Assembly (NCBI GenBank): GCA_021648525.1
Contig: JAKISP010000030.1
Coordinates: 1 to 47,797, forward strand
DNA: 47,797 bases
Direction of reading: 5' to 3'
From: Gammaproteobacteria bacterium
GTDB taxonomy: Bacteria; Pseudomonadota; Gammaproteobacteria; SZUA-140
Shown: piece after piece, positions 36,001 through 46,083 of the stretch
Position numbering within the stretch: position 1 is the first letter of the stretch
Layout of the letters: each line of letters starts with the position of its first letter
The notes under the pieces: generated by a model
The model's database searches: none
What the model saw: only the letters and a program-made list of their open reading frames with translations
What the model was told of the DNA's origin: nothing
Made by a program: the position numbers and the translations under genes

Positions 36001-37941
36001 TACAACTCCAGCATACGAAATATATGCAATGTTATTACGAGCAACAGCACCAACACGTGAAAAGCTACCGCCGATATACCAACCATCAGCATCATCGCTA
36101 ATTACAGTATAGATATCCCCGTCAATCTCCGGCCAAGCTGACTGTACACCTCCAGTAGCGTTCACCACCACACCACTGCCTGTACTCGGCCCAATATAGG
36201 TAAAGTCACCACCAATATAAAGCTGCGACTCATCCTCCACTGAGGTGAATTTACCACCTGCAATCAGAACATCTCCTTCACGCTCAATCGCAAGCGCCAT
36301 AACGGTGCCATTTACTGGTTTAGGATTCCATCCCGTTCTCAAGGTACCTTCCACTACCAGGACACCGGCCAAATTAGCAAAAGCGGCATCACCCTCGACC
36401 TCTGTAAATTCACCACCCACATAAACCGTATCATTCGTTTGTGCCAGCGAAGTTACCACACCGCTACTGAAATCCACATCCCATGAGGTCGCGTTGTTAA
36501 CCGCCAAAATGATATCAAGCACCGCAAAATTATCCCGGTCCTGCCCGCCAATTCGCTCAAAATCGCCGCCAACATACAATAACTCGGTCTCGTTTCCCCT
36601 CGTTTCGTCCACACTAAATTCCTGAAGCAACATTACATTGATTTCTGTCGTTTCCTTCGCACCAGTCTCCCCTGGGTTCCATGGTGTTAACACATTAATA
36701 TTCGTTGTCACATCAAGCTCAGCAATGCTCTGTCTGGCAACATCATTTGCAGCATTAGTTGGAACATTAATCGCAATATTCTCAAAATCACCGCCAATAA
36801 ATAGCCGCCCACGATCTTTCGCTAGCACCATTGCCTTGACAGGGCCATCAACGTTAGGGTTCCACTCACGAACCACCATTCCATTGCTTGTTTGATTTAA
36901 ATCAAGGGAGACGATGCTCTGCCGAACATCACCTGCTTCGGGATAGGTTTGTTCGAGTGGAGTATCTAAGGCTGTCCCGGAAAGATCATATTTTACGTCG
37001 ATCGTTTGATCCACATTGCCATCGCCATTCACATCAATATCGATATCACCATCACCATCCACATCAATGTCGTATATTCCATCAGCAAAAATTTCCTTTG
37101 TTATTTCGAAGATGCCATCATCATCCATATCAATGCCCACCACCCCATTGATATCGACATCTAGCTGACCATCCCCATTACTATCACGCGGTCCAGTACC
37201 TTGCACCGTGGTAAAGGCGCCGCCAATATAGACTAGGCGATCTTCTAATTCATCATCATCAGCAATCGTCGCTATTGCATACACAAAGCCATCCAGACTT
37301 AGCGTTAGCTCAAGTGCGGTTACCGGTTTCGAGACCGATCCAGTGTGAAGCTCTGCAAAATACCAACGTGTCTCACCATGTATTTCAGTAAACTCTCCAC
37401 CTACCAGCAGGCGTAAACCCGCTTCGCGTGTATGAAATCTCAGGGCGTGAACAACACCATCAGGATTTGGTCGCCAGTCACTACTAACCGTTAAATCCGA
37501 TTGAATATAGGCAAGGTTTCTTAACTCAATCCCACCCACGTGGGTAAAGTCACCGCCAATCACCCAACCGCCCAAACCATCTCCAACAATGGCATTGATC
37601 TGTCCAGCCACACCTGACTTCGTAACTTTTGGGAATCGTGGATCAACCAGCGCCGTATCCAGATCAATGGCAGCACCATGCCCCATATTTTTACCCGTAC
37701 TTGAACCAAATGATGCGCTCGCTAACACCGGGCCATTGGTCACCAGGTTTGCAGCTGCAGGGAATGCCGCATAAGCTGCAGGGAATACCACATCAGCTGC
37801 TAAAGCATCAGAATTGGCTTCAATATCCGGCGCGGCAAAAGACTCGGCAGAAAGAACACAAAAGACAACCGCAGCACAAAGCCATCGAGCCATGACATTG
37901 TGTGAGTGAAAGGTGCTTTGCTGGTGCTGCATGGCCGACAT
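33073..37941 (-). CDS. Giant secreted DUF5122 beta-propeller protein with Asp-rich insertion (first of tandem pair)
   Basis: 1622 residues from the ATG at 37941 (MSAMQHQQ, with AGGA eight bases upstream); the frame is open to 38040. Signal segment: MARWLCAAVVFCVLSAESFAAP. I count 21 repeats of the type VYVGGDFxxIGG...RNNIA...WNPNANDVVRTIAV, several almost identical in the middle. An Asp-rich insert (36975-37195) has DGDGDIDIDVNGDGNVD, like calcium-binding loops. Near the end are three chitobiase C-terminal-like units (VYYTINSN, IYYTVDGTKPTDTSTVYTGP, VYYTLDDSTPTTASTLYTGP), then a hydrophobic tail and RFRRHRM. It is a paralogue of the next gene and translationally coupled to it. Confidence 0.8.
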   Translation of the reverse strand: MSAMQHQQSTFHSHNVMARWLCAAVVFCVLSAESFAAPDIEANSDALAADVVFPAAYAAFPAAANLVTNGPVLASASFGSSTGKNMGHGAAIDLDTALVDPRFPKVTKSGVAGQINAIVGDGLGGWVIGGDFTHVGGIELRNLAYIQSDLTVSSDWRPNPDGVVHALRFHTREAGLRLLVGGEFTEIHGETRWYFAELHTGSVSKPVTALELTLSLDGFVYAIATIADDDELEDRLVYIGGAFTTVQGTGPRDSNGDGQLDVDINGVVGIDMDDDGIFEITKEIFADGIYDIDVDGDGDIDIDVNGDGNVDQTIDVKYDLSGTALDTPLEQTYPEAGDVRQSIVSLDLNQTSNGMVVREWNPNVDGPVKAMVLAKDRGRLFIGGDFENIAINVPTNAANDVARQSIAELDVTTNINVLTPWNPGETGAKETTEINVMLLQEFSVDETRGNETELLYVGGDFERIGGQDRDNFAVLDIILAVNNATSWDVDFSSGVVTSLAQTNDTVYVGGEFTEVEGDAAFANLAGVLVVEGTLRTGWNPKPVNGTVMALAIEREGDVLIAGGKFTSVEDESQLYIGGDFTYIGPSTGSGVVVNATGGVQSAWPEIDGDIYTVISDDADGWYIGGSFSRVGAVARNNIAYISYAGVVNSTWNPDADAPVRAMGLNGSNLYVGGDFSNIGGQVRSRIALVNTTTGAANVNWDPNANDVVRTIAVSGSDVYVGGDFTLIGSQSVQPTRNYAAHFDLADTNNEDVATAWNPNANDVVRTIAVSGTNVYVGGDFTSIGAEPTRNNIALINTPAGTADVNWIPNADGIVRTIAISVAGVYVGGDFANIGGQERNNIAFINTAQGAADPGWNPDANGVVRTLLLDDNNLYVGGDFTFIGRLLRNRAAAFNLSAVNNNEDVSTIWNPSVGNTVYALSPGTGTSIFIGGAFSSVGGVTRERLAAIDSSTGILSSSFNTGSDAAVRDMVLSADGETLYVGGDFTSVGGQSRNHVAALKTTTGSARSWNPDINGSSSTTAVHDIELSPNERVLYVAGEFETIGSTVRNNVGAIDVASGDDTGWNPSVGGVVYTIALNGDTLFIGGDFANVNTNSQNIFRSHLAALNITQDINNALAWAPAVDGPVYGMVNAGSTLYIGGDFRFINDGGLTQSRDYLAALDTSANAFNLLSWNPRANGLVEAITLTDDVIFVGGDFTEINNISRERMAALDFVDGAPLSWWDLRVDATVRHLGISRTDDRMIIGGDFKQVTATITPMTTYLREGLTTVDVGFPRVVTNPPAGAYKDALETSTLTVSCIDVPRDCSGSVYYTINSNVTPDPDGLAPDQEINISVNTTLQLIVKDDAGNQSEIQTMLYVIDELPPTTTALPSGPLPDGKILSSNDELDIVLDCVDAGNAGCAEIYYTVDGTKPTDTSTVYTGPITLSQNTTLKYFAFDQARNDESNGGEVMDINVEQYWLDLAAPIVVADPPTQIFYTEAFELTLLCSDDTEVTAASIGDIPDASNPSQPDDPPVTGEASVDDNDRFITGCRGVYYTLDDSTPTTASTLYTGPIRLSDSTVVKFIAVDHIGNESIIQRASYVKNYSENAGAIGPLSAGLLLLPWLCWRFRRHRMADQMCRDRGLV

Positions 37942-38296
37942 ACTTAAATCCTGCTCGTATGGTGGAATAGAGTTTCTGAATGAATTTTTAATGGCTGAAC
38001 GCCAGAAATAAAGACCCAGAGCTACTAAATACACCAACATAGTACCATATTTTCCTTTTTATTTCAATCGATTAGACATTATGTATAACATTGCAAAACA
38101 ATAACTTACGCGCCCGGTGAGAATTACATCGCCAATACAGCGCGAAGATGACCCGGCACCCTTGAATGCGTTACTCTTACGCTCTTGAAAAAGATAGAGC
38201 GCAGATGGTCAGACACTGAACATATCGAAGCAAAAAAACCATCCTGCACAATGCTTAATAGCGTCATTTAGACCAACATATTAAAGATATTAAATC
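37942..38296. other. Divergent gap between giant protein genes and purD
   Basis: No RNA gene or mobile element is seen. The part next to 37941 continues the giant gene's frame to 38040 (MLVYLVALGLYFWRS), so a longer start is possible. The rest is AT-rich near 38041-38100 and probably holds two divergent promoters. An AAAGAT ribosome site precedes the purD ATG at 38297. Confidence 0.5.
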
Positions 38297-39580
38297 ATGA
38301 AGGTACTCATTATTGGCGGCGGTGGTCGCGAACACGCTCTGGCCTGGAAGGCAGCGCAATCGGCACGTGTTAAAACTGTTTATGTTGCGCCCGGCAATGC
38401 GGGCACCGCAGGCGAAGCGAAACTTGAAAACATCGCTATCGGTGCTGAGGATATTCCGGCGCTGCTCACCTTTGCCAAAGAAAATAGCGTCGGCCTGACC
38501 ATCGTTGGGCCTGAAGCACCACTAGTTGCCGGTGTGGTTAACCGCTTTGAAGAGGCCGGTCTGCGCTGCTTTGGCCCAACCGAAGGCGCTGCCCAGCTGG
38601 AAGGCTCCAAGGCGTTCACCAAAGATTTTCTGGCGCGCCACAATATTCCGACCGGTAGCTACCAGAATTTTACCGAGATCGACCCCGCCATCGCTTATCT
38701 ACGCGAACAGGGCACACCGATCGTGGTCAAGGCCGATGGCCTGGCGGCTGGCAAAGGGGTGATCGTGGCGATGACTCTCGTTGACGCCGAGGCAGCTGTT
38801 AAAGATATGCTCGCCGGTAACGCCTTTGGCGAAGCGGGCCACCGCGTGGTGATCGAAGAGTTCCTGGAAGGCGAAGAGGCGAGCTTTATCTGCATGGTCG
38901 ATGGCAAAAATATCCTGCCAATGGCCACCAGCCAGGATCATAAACGGGTCGGTGAAGGCGATACCGGCCCTAACACTGGCGGTATGGGGGCATACTCCCC
39001 CGCGCCCGTCGTTACCGATGAGATCCACGCCCGCATCATGAAAGAGGTGATTGAACCCACTGTTGCAGGCATGGCGAGCGAAGGTAACCCATATACTGGT
39101 TTCCTCTATGCAGGGCTGATGATCAACGCCGACGGTACGCCAAGAGTAATCGAATACAACTGTCGTTTTGGTGACCCTGAAACCCAACCCATCATGATGC
39201 GCCTCAAATCGGATATCACCGAGTTATGTGATGCCGCACTCGACAAAAAACTGGATCATGTCAGTGTAGAGTGGGATAAACGCGTGGCGCTCGGCGTGGT
39301 GATTGCCGCCGCAGGCTATCCCGGCAGCTACCCAAAGGGTGATGTGATCAGCGGGCTTGATAACGACACCGATAACAGTAAAGTGTTTCATGCGGGCACG
39401 AGGATGGATGGCAATAACGTGGTTACTGCAGGTGGGCGTGTGGTTTGTGTTTCTGCACTCGGCGCAACCGTAAGCGAAGCACAACGAAATGCCTATGCCC
39501 ACGTTAAAAAGGTCAGCTGGAACGGTGCTTTTTATCGCAACGACATCGGCTACCGCGCCGTTGCACGTGAACAAAACTAA
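38297..39580 (+). CDS. purD: Phosphoribosylamine-glycine ligase
   Basis: 427 residues, standard. The N-terminus MKVLIIGGGGREHALAWK is the family's first nucleotide-binding loop. The ATP-grasp part shows PIVVKADGLAAGKGVIVA, FLEGEEASFICMVDG, SQDHKRVGEGDTGPNTGGMGAYSPAP and VIEYNCRFGDPETQP. It makes GAR, the substrate of PurT found at 16791. It normally follows purH in one operon; here it is 9.3 kb away and needs its own promoter. tsaC starts 16 bases later. Confidence 0.97.
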   Translation: MKVLIIGGGGREHALAWKAAQSARVKTVYVAPGNAGTAGEAKLENIAIGAEDIPALLTFAKENSVGLTIVGPEAPLVAGVVNRFEEAGLRCFGPTEGAAQLEGSKAFTKDFLARHNIPTGSYQNFTEIDPAIAYLREQGTPIVVKADGLAAGKGVIVAMTLVDAEAAVKDMLAGNAFGEAGHRVVIEEFLEGEEASFICMVDGKNILPMATSQDHKRVGEGDTGPNTGGMGAYSPAPVVTDEIHARIMKEVIEPTVAGMASEGNPYTGFLYAGLMINADGTPRVIEYNCRFGDPETQPIMMRLKSDITELCDAALDKKLDHVSVEWDKRVALGVVIAAAGYPGSYPKGDVISGLDNDTDNSKVFHAGTRMDGNNVVTAGGRVVCVSALGATVSEAQRNAYAHVKKVSWNGAFYRNDIGYRAVAREQN

Positions 39581-39596
39581 ATTACGATTAGCTTAG

Positions 39597-41172
<1,576 letters not shown>

Positions 41173-41200
41173 AACCAGCTAATAACACCACACCGACAAC

Positions 41201-41236
41201 GCCCGGCCGAGATATTCGAGCTGGGCATTTTTTGTT
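41201..41236 (+). terminator. Rho-independent terminator after hemF
   Basis: GCCCGGCCGA, loop GATAT, TCGAGCTGGGC, then ATTTTTTG. The stem includes G-T pairs and ends in a T run, closing the purD-tsaC-hemF unit. Confidence 0.8.
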
Positions 41237-41308
41237 GTCGCCACACCACTTTCCAATTTCACTCAACAGCCGCTATGATAAGTTAACAATAACTTAACGA
41301 GGTGGCAC

Positions 41309-42517
41309 ATGCAGGCTGAGTGGCTCATCCACAACGTCAACATCGCAACCATGCAACCGGGCAACAAACCCTACGGCACGATTGTCGATGGCCTGCTCGC
41401 AATGGCTAATGGCAAGATCGCCTGGGTTGGCCCGCGGTCTGATGCACCCACCTTTGAAACCACCAACACTATCGATGGCAATGGTGGCTGGCTCACACCC
41501 GGATTGATCGACTGCCACACGCACCTGATCTATGGCGGCAATCGCGCTGCTGAATTTGAACAACGCCAACAGGGCATTCCTTACGCTGAAATTTCAGCCA
41601 ATGGTGGTGGCATCAATAGCACTGTTATTGCAACACGTAACGCCTCCATTGGCGAGCTAATGGAAAGTGCACAACAACGGCTTGCTTGCCTGCAACAAGA
41701 AGGGGTTACCACTGTTGAAATAAAATCGGGTTATGGACTCGACCTTGAAACAGAACTACGCATGCTGCGTATTGCACGAGCACTTGGCAAACAACTACCC
41801 ATCACAATCAAAACAACTTATCTCGGTGCACATGCCGTGCCGCCTGAGTTTAAAGATAGACCGGATGATTATATTCACTTCGTCTGCAATGAAGTACTGC
41901 CTGCTGTCGCCACAGAAAACCTCGCTGATGCGGTTGATCTTTTTTGTGAGGAGATTGGTTTCACCATTGAGCAATGCACAAAAATTATCGACCGTGCGCG
42001 GCAATCAGGGCTTCCAGTAAAAGGCCACGTTGAACAACTGAGTGACATGGGCGGCGCAAAAATGGTCGCCGCCGCCAATGGTCTTTCGGTCGATCACCTT
42101 GAATACCTGCCCGCAAGTGATATCGCCACACTTAAACAACACAACACTGTCGCCGTACTGCTACCGGCCGCATTTTATTATCTGCGTGAAAAACAGTTAC
42201 CGCCGATTGATGCCATGCGTAAAGCACAATTATCCATGGCCGTTGCAACAGACTGCAACCCCGGTAGTGCGCCGGTTGCATCACTACTCAGCGCAATGAA
42301 CCTGGCCTGCGTTTTATTTGGCCTCACTCCTGAAGAGGCACTGCGCGGCACAACCATCAATGCGGCACAGGCACTGGGCATAAAAAAGAAAGGCATGTTA
42401 GCAAGCGGCTTCGATGCTGATCTTCTATTATGGCAGATCGATTCTCCCGCAGAATTAAGCTATGCGATTAATATGCACCGTCCCAAACAGATATGGATTG
42501 CAGGCCAGCATGTTTAA
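41309..42517 (+). CDS. hutI: Imidazolonepropionase
   Basis: 402 residues. It is an amidohydrolase: DCHTHLIYGGNRAAEFEQRQQG carries the metal-binding HxH and substrate Arg; TVEIKSGYGLDLETELRML, KTTYLGAHAVPPEF, VKGHVEQLSDMGG (metal His) and VAVATDCNPGSAP (metal Asp) follow in order. It opens the imidazolone ring in histidine breakdown to give N-formimidoyl-glutamate. It overlaps hutG by 8 bases. The earlier pathway enzymes HutH and HutU are not in this window. Confidence 0.95.
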   Translation: MQAEWLIHNVNIATMQPGNKPYGTIVDGLLAMANGKIAWVGPRSDAPTFETTNTIDGNGGWLTPGLIDCHTHLIYGGNRAAEFEQRQQGIPYAEISANGGGINSTVIATRNASIGELMESAQQRLACLQQEGVTTVEIKSGYGLDLETELRMLRIARALGKQLPITIKTTYLGAHAVPPEFKDRPDDYIHFVCNEVLPAVATENLADAVDLFCEEIGFTIEQCTKIIDRARQSGLPVKGHVEQLSDMGGAKMVAAANGLSVDHLEYLPASDIATLKQHNTVAVLLPAAFYYLREKQLPPIDAMRKAQLSMAVATDCNPGSAPVASLLSAMNLACVLFGLTPEEALRGTTINAAQALGIKKKGMLASGFDADLLLWQIDSPAELSYAINMHRPKQIWIAGQHV

Positions 42518-43478
42518 ACCGGCAGAGATGTCGTTATGGCAAGGGCGCATTGATGATGAGGCCGATGCCCTGCGCTTACATCAAGTTATCAAACCGCTCA
42601 ATAATAATTCCAACATTGAAAATTCATCTGTGCTGCTTGGCTTTGCCTGCGATGAAGGGGTAAGACGCAACCATGGCAGGCCCGGCGCAAAAGATGGCCC
42701 CGCTGTTATTCGCCGCGCACTCAGTAATGTTGCATGGCATCACGATAGCGCCATCTTTGATGGCGGTGATGTGATTTGCGAAGGCCCACAACTTGAAGCG
42801 GCACAACAGCTATTAGCAGATAAAGTCACGGCTGTGTTAAATCATAATGGCCGACCATTGATTCTCGGCGGTGGGCATGAAATAGCATGGGGAAGCTTCC
42901 TCGGCCTTTCAAATCATCTGCAACAAACAACACCCAAAAGCCGCATCGGTATTATTAATCTCGACGCCCACTTTGATCTGCGCGCACCCACACCAGAGGC
43001 AACATCCGGCACTCCCTTTCGACAGATCGCAGAACTGTGTCACACACAACAGCAACCATTTAATTACATGGTGCTGGGCATTAACCCACTTGCCAATACA
43101 ACAACGCTATTTGAATTTGCCAGCTCACAGAATGTAACGTGGCGTTATGACACTGACTGCACCCACGACCAACTGCCATCAATCACACAACAGCTTGACA
43201 ACTTTTGCCAGCAGATCGACGAACTCTACTTCACCATCTGCCTTGATGTCTTTGCACCACACAGCGCCCCCGGCGTTAGCGCACCGTCAACCATCGGTAT
43301 CGAACCACAATTTGCATTACAGTTAATCGAAATCATCAAGCAGCGTTGCACACAACATCACGTGGCATGGCGAGTGAGTGACATTGCGGAAATGAATCCC
43401 ATTTATGATATTGACCAACGCACAGCACGGCTTGCTGCGCGCTTAATCGAGTCGACTATAAAACTTCACCATCGCTAG
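42510..43478 (+). CDS. hutG: Formimidoylglutamase
   Basis: 322 residues from the ATG at 42510, which overlaps the hutI stop (ATGTTTAA); the frame is open upstream within hutI but that part looks non-native. It is of the arginase/ureohydrolase fold: LGFACDEGVRRNHGRPGAKDGP, LILGGGHEIAWGSFLGL, INLDAHFDLRAP and CLDVFAPHSAPGVSAPS give the His and Asp ligands of the two Mn ions. It hydrolyses N-formimidoyl-glutamate to glutamate and formamide, following the HutI step. Confidence 0.94.
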   Translation: MFKPAEMSLWQGRIDDEADALRLHQVIKPLNNNSNIENSSVLLGFACDEGVRRNHGRPGAKDGPAVIRRALSNVAWHHDSAIFDGGDVICEGPQLEAAQQLLADKVTAVLNHNGRPLILGGGHEIAWGSFLGLSNHLQQTTPKSRIGIINLDAHFDLRAPTPEATSGTPFRQIAELCHTQQQPFNYMVLGINPLANTTTLFEFASSQNVTWRYDTDCTHDQLPSITQQLDNFCQQIDELYFTICLDVFAPHSAPGVSAPSTIGIEPQFALQLIEIIKQRCTQHHVAWRVSDIAEMNPIYDIDQRTARLAARLIESTIKLHHR

Positions 43479-43616
43479 CGAAAAATACCTTTAAAATACA
43501 ACCTATTAACAATAATAATTGATAAAAAAATGCTTTCGTAAGCATAGCCCTCCTCGTAAGCCTGTTTTACATCCATGCTTCTCTATATACTGTATGAAAA
43601 ATAACAGGTTAATGTG

Positions 43617-45825
43617 ATGACTCAATTTAATACAAAACTGATGATGTTAGGCCCACTGCTTCTGGCTGGTAGTGTCAATGCGGCTGGGCCGGGGTTTGTC
43701 AGCTCAACTAACAACTTGTCTGGCTGCGCAACAGGGGCAACTCAATGCACACCGCCTGTCTCCGGGGTAGGCTTTCTACAGCAAGAAGTTACTTTAAACA
43801 CAAATGCTTATATACAGACTGTAATAATTGGCCCATCAACAGCGAGTACGAGTACGATTACTAATATCGACATATCAACACTAGCGTTTTCTGATCTCAC
43901 CTTTATTCAAGCAATGGGTTCTGCTTCTGGCATCACCTCACCGCAATCAATAACGCCACCCCCAAACCAAAGTAATGTAGGGATAGGGGGCTTTATCCCG
44001 GCTGGAACTGTAGGTGATGAAGTAATTATAAACAGCTATAGGCGGCGACATATTATTACCATCTAATGGCGATCTCCTTATCACTCCAGTACCAGCCACT
44101 ACTTACCCGCGCATTATTCTGGACCTTCCTGAAATCACTATTCCGGCCACTGGACGCATTACCCATATCGACCCCGCCATTCTCGGTGGTTATCGCGTTG
44201 TGGCTCTCTACGAGGATGGCAATGAGCAAACAATCCTTACCCGCGCTGCGAGCACCACTGATGGCAGCGCTAGCTTTGGTGCATTTAGACCAGGAACAAA
44301 CACGATATCCTGGGTAGTTCCGACCCAGGAAGGCATTGATAGCGCAGTCGGTGTCACACAGACCCTCAACATAGAACCGCAGGTCATGTTTGGCCCAGCA
44401 GCTGTAATTCCCGTCGGCGAAGGCAGCCAGGTAACAATCCCGGTTTTTTTAAACGGTTCGGCGCCTCAATATCCCATCATCATCGAATACAGTGTTAGCG
44501 GCAATGCTAGTAACCCGGAAGATCACAATGCGATCTCAGGTACTGTCGACATTATCTCCGGAACCAAAGGTGAAATAAAATTTAACGTAGCCTCTGATAA
44601 TATTTATGATGCCAACGAAGAGATCATCTTCACACTCCATTCACCGCAGAATGCCAGCTTGGGATTAAAGTCGACGCAACGCGTTGTGATCACAGAGACC
44701 TATGTCCCTCCGCATCTTGATCTGATTGTTGATCAATTTGGTTATGATAGCAGTATCATACTCAATAACACATCTAGCGCTGCCTCTACCGTTACCGCCT
44801 CTGTTGCAGTTGTATCATTCAATGCAGCCAAAAACATTGATATCGACTGGAGCGCTACCGATAACGCTCTTTTGACACAGAGCACGATCAGTAACAACCA
44901 ACTGACGTTTGCAGCAACCAGCATGCCAAACGGCACTTATAAAATTAGAGCAACGGTGACTGATTATGAAGATCCTGAATATAGGCAATACCATTTCGAA
45001 AGAACCATATTAAGCCACGATTTATCTAATCTACTTGAACTACCACAACCACCAGCAGATGTACCATATATATTTGCCACCTCTGCAGGTGCAACGATAA
45101 ACTGGCCTTTTGTACCGGAAAATGTAGAAGTAGTTTTTCAACCTCAACCATTGTATACAGCAAGGCTTGGATCATATAATTTCAGGCTCTTCACCGAAAA
45201 ATTGCCAATTATTCCAGGCGGACTAAAACTCAGAAGAGGTGATATCTCACTTCAAGCAAACAGCCAGACGGGTGGGTATAATCTTGTTAAAAGCGATATC
45301 GCTGAGTATGGTGGCCCTAATGGTGGTCCATCCCTATACCCAGCAGATGATAATCGACTCCCTGATCAGATTGTCGAGTTTGAGATCGCCGGTTTAACGA
45401 CACCTGGCCAGCGTATCAGTATTGTGATCCCTCAAGAAAGCCCTGTTCCTGAAAACCCACTCTATCGAAAATACATGCCACATACTGGGTGGGTAACTTT
45501 CGTCGAAAATGCTAATAACAGCCTTGCTAGCACCATAAAAGTCAATGGCATCTGCCCACCACCGGGGGATAGCGCATATACGCCCGGTCTCGCTGCGGGA
45601 GACAACTGTATTCAACTAACCATTGAAGATGGCGGCCCAAATGACGCCGACCAACAAGCCAACAGCATCATTAAAGACCCTGGCGGTGTTACCAGTGAAA
45701 CTGCGACGACTACAAGTGTGAGCGCTAGCAGCGATAATGATTCTGGTGGAGGTGGAGGCGGGGGCTTAAATTTACTATGGCTTTTAATGCTATTTATAGG
45801 TAGGAAGGCCTGCCGTTTTCGCTAA
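43617..45825 (+). pseudogene. Surface protein with Calx-beta-like domain and GlyGly-CTERM tail, frameshifted
   Basis: Two frames together give about 735 residues. The first (43617-44066) has a signal peptide (FNTKLMMLGPLLLAGSVNA) and a Thr/Ser-rich stretch. Near 44038-44043 the frame is lost; the other frame goes on as GGDILLPSNGDLLITPVPAT and runs to 45825. Adding back one TA pair in AGCTATAGG restores NSYIGGD. A Calx-beta-like region lies at about 44400-44700 (VGEGSQVTIPVFLNG, then DIYDANEEIIFTLHSP-like). The end GGGGGGGLNLLWLLMLFIGRK is a GlyGly-CTERM signal, cut by rhombosortase in other bacteria. The shift may be real, phase-variable or a sequencing error. Confidence 0.75.
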
Positions 45826-46083
45826 CCCGTGTCAGCCGATCAAAAATAAAAGAGCCTACAGGTAATCGATGAAGCTAGTCGTTGATTTCAACAGGGAGCC
45901 AGTAAGCAGTAACACGTTGCGCCGTATGCAGCCGGTACAAGACATAAAAAAAGGTCGATGCGCAGAACAAGGGGGAATCAAAACACTCTCAGCGTGCAAC
46001 TTGATGATTGCCAGGCCATATGAGTTTTATTATGATGGGTGTCTCGGTAAGTAAGCATTCCAAAAATGGTAAGATAAAAAAAT
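45826..46083. other. Gap before the LysR gene
   Basis: No gene I can defend. A short frame at 45869-46054 has a fair AGGTAA ribosome site but no recognisable features. The sequence just ahead of the LysR ATG (AAGATAA) serves as its ribosome site. Confidence 0.4.

Noticed and set aside
33073-37941. GGDF motifs that could be read as GGDEF cyclase signatures
   Set aside because: They recur every 40-60 residues in beta-rich repeats of a secreted protein and lack the full GGDEF domain; they are part of the DUF5122 repeat.
33073-37941. Regular DNA repeats that might suggest a CRISPR array
   Set aside because: Repeat length and spacing match protein repeats in an open frame and the copies are degenerate; no 25-40 base exact repeats with unique spacers are seen.
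43479-43616. Possible small RNA or leader between hutG and the GlyGly-CTERM gene
   Set aside because: No convincing hairpin or conserved RNA motif could be seen in this AT-rich gap.
45869-46054. 61-codon plus-strand frame before the LysR gene
   Set aside because: It has a fair ribosome site but no domain, signal or coding-like composition; open frames of this size arise by chance.
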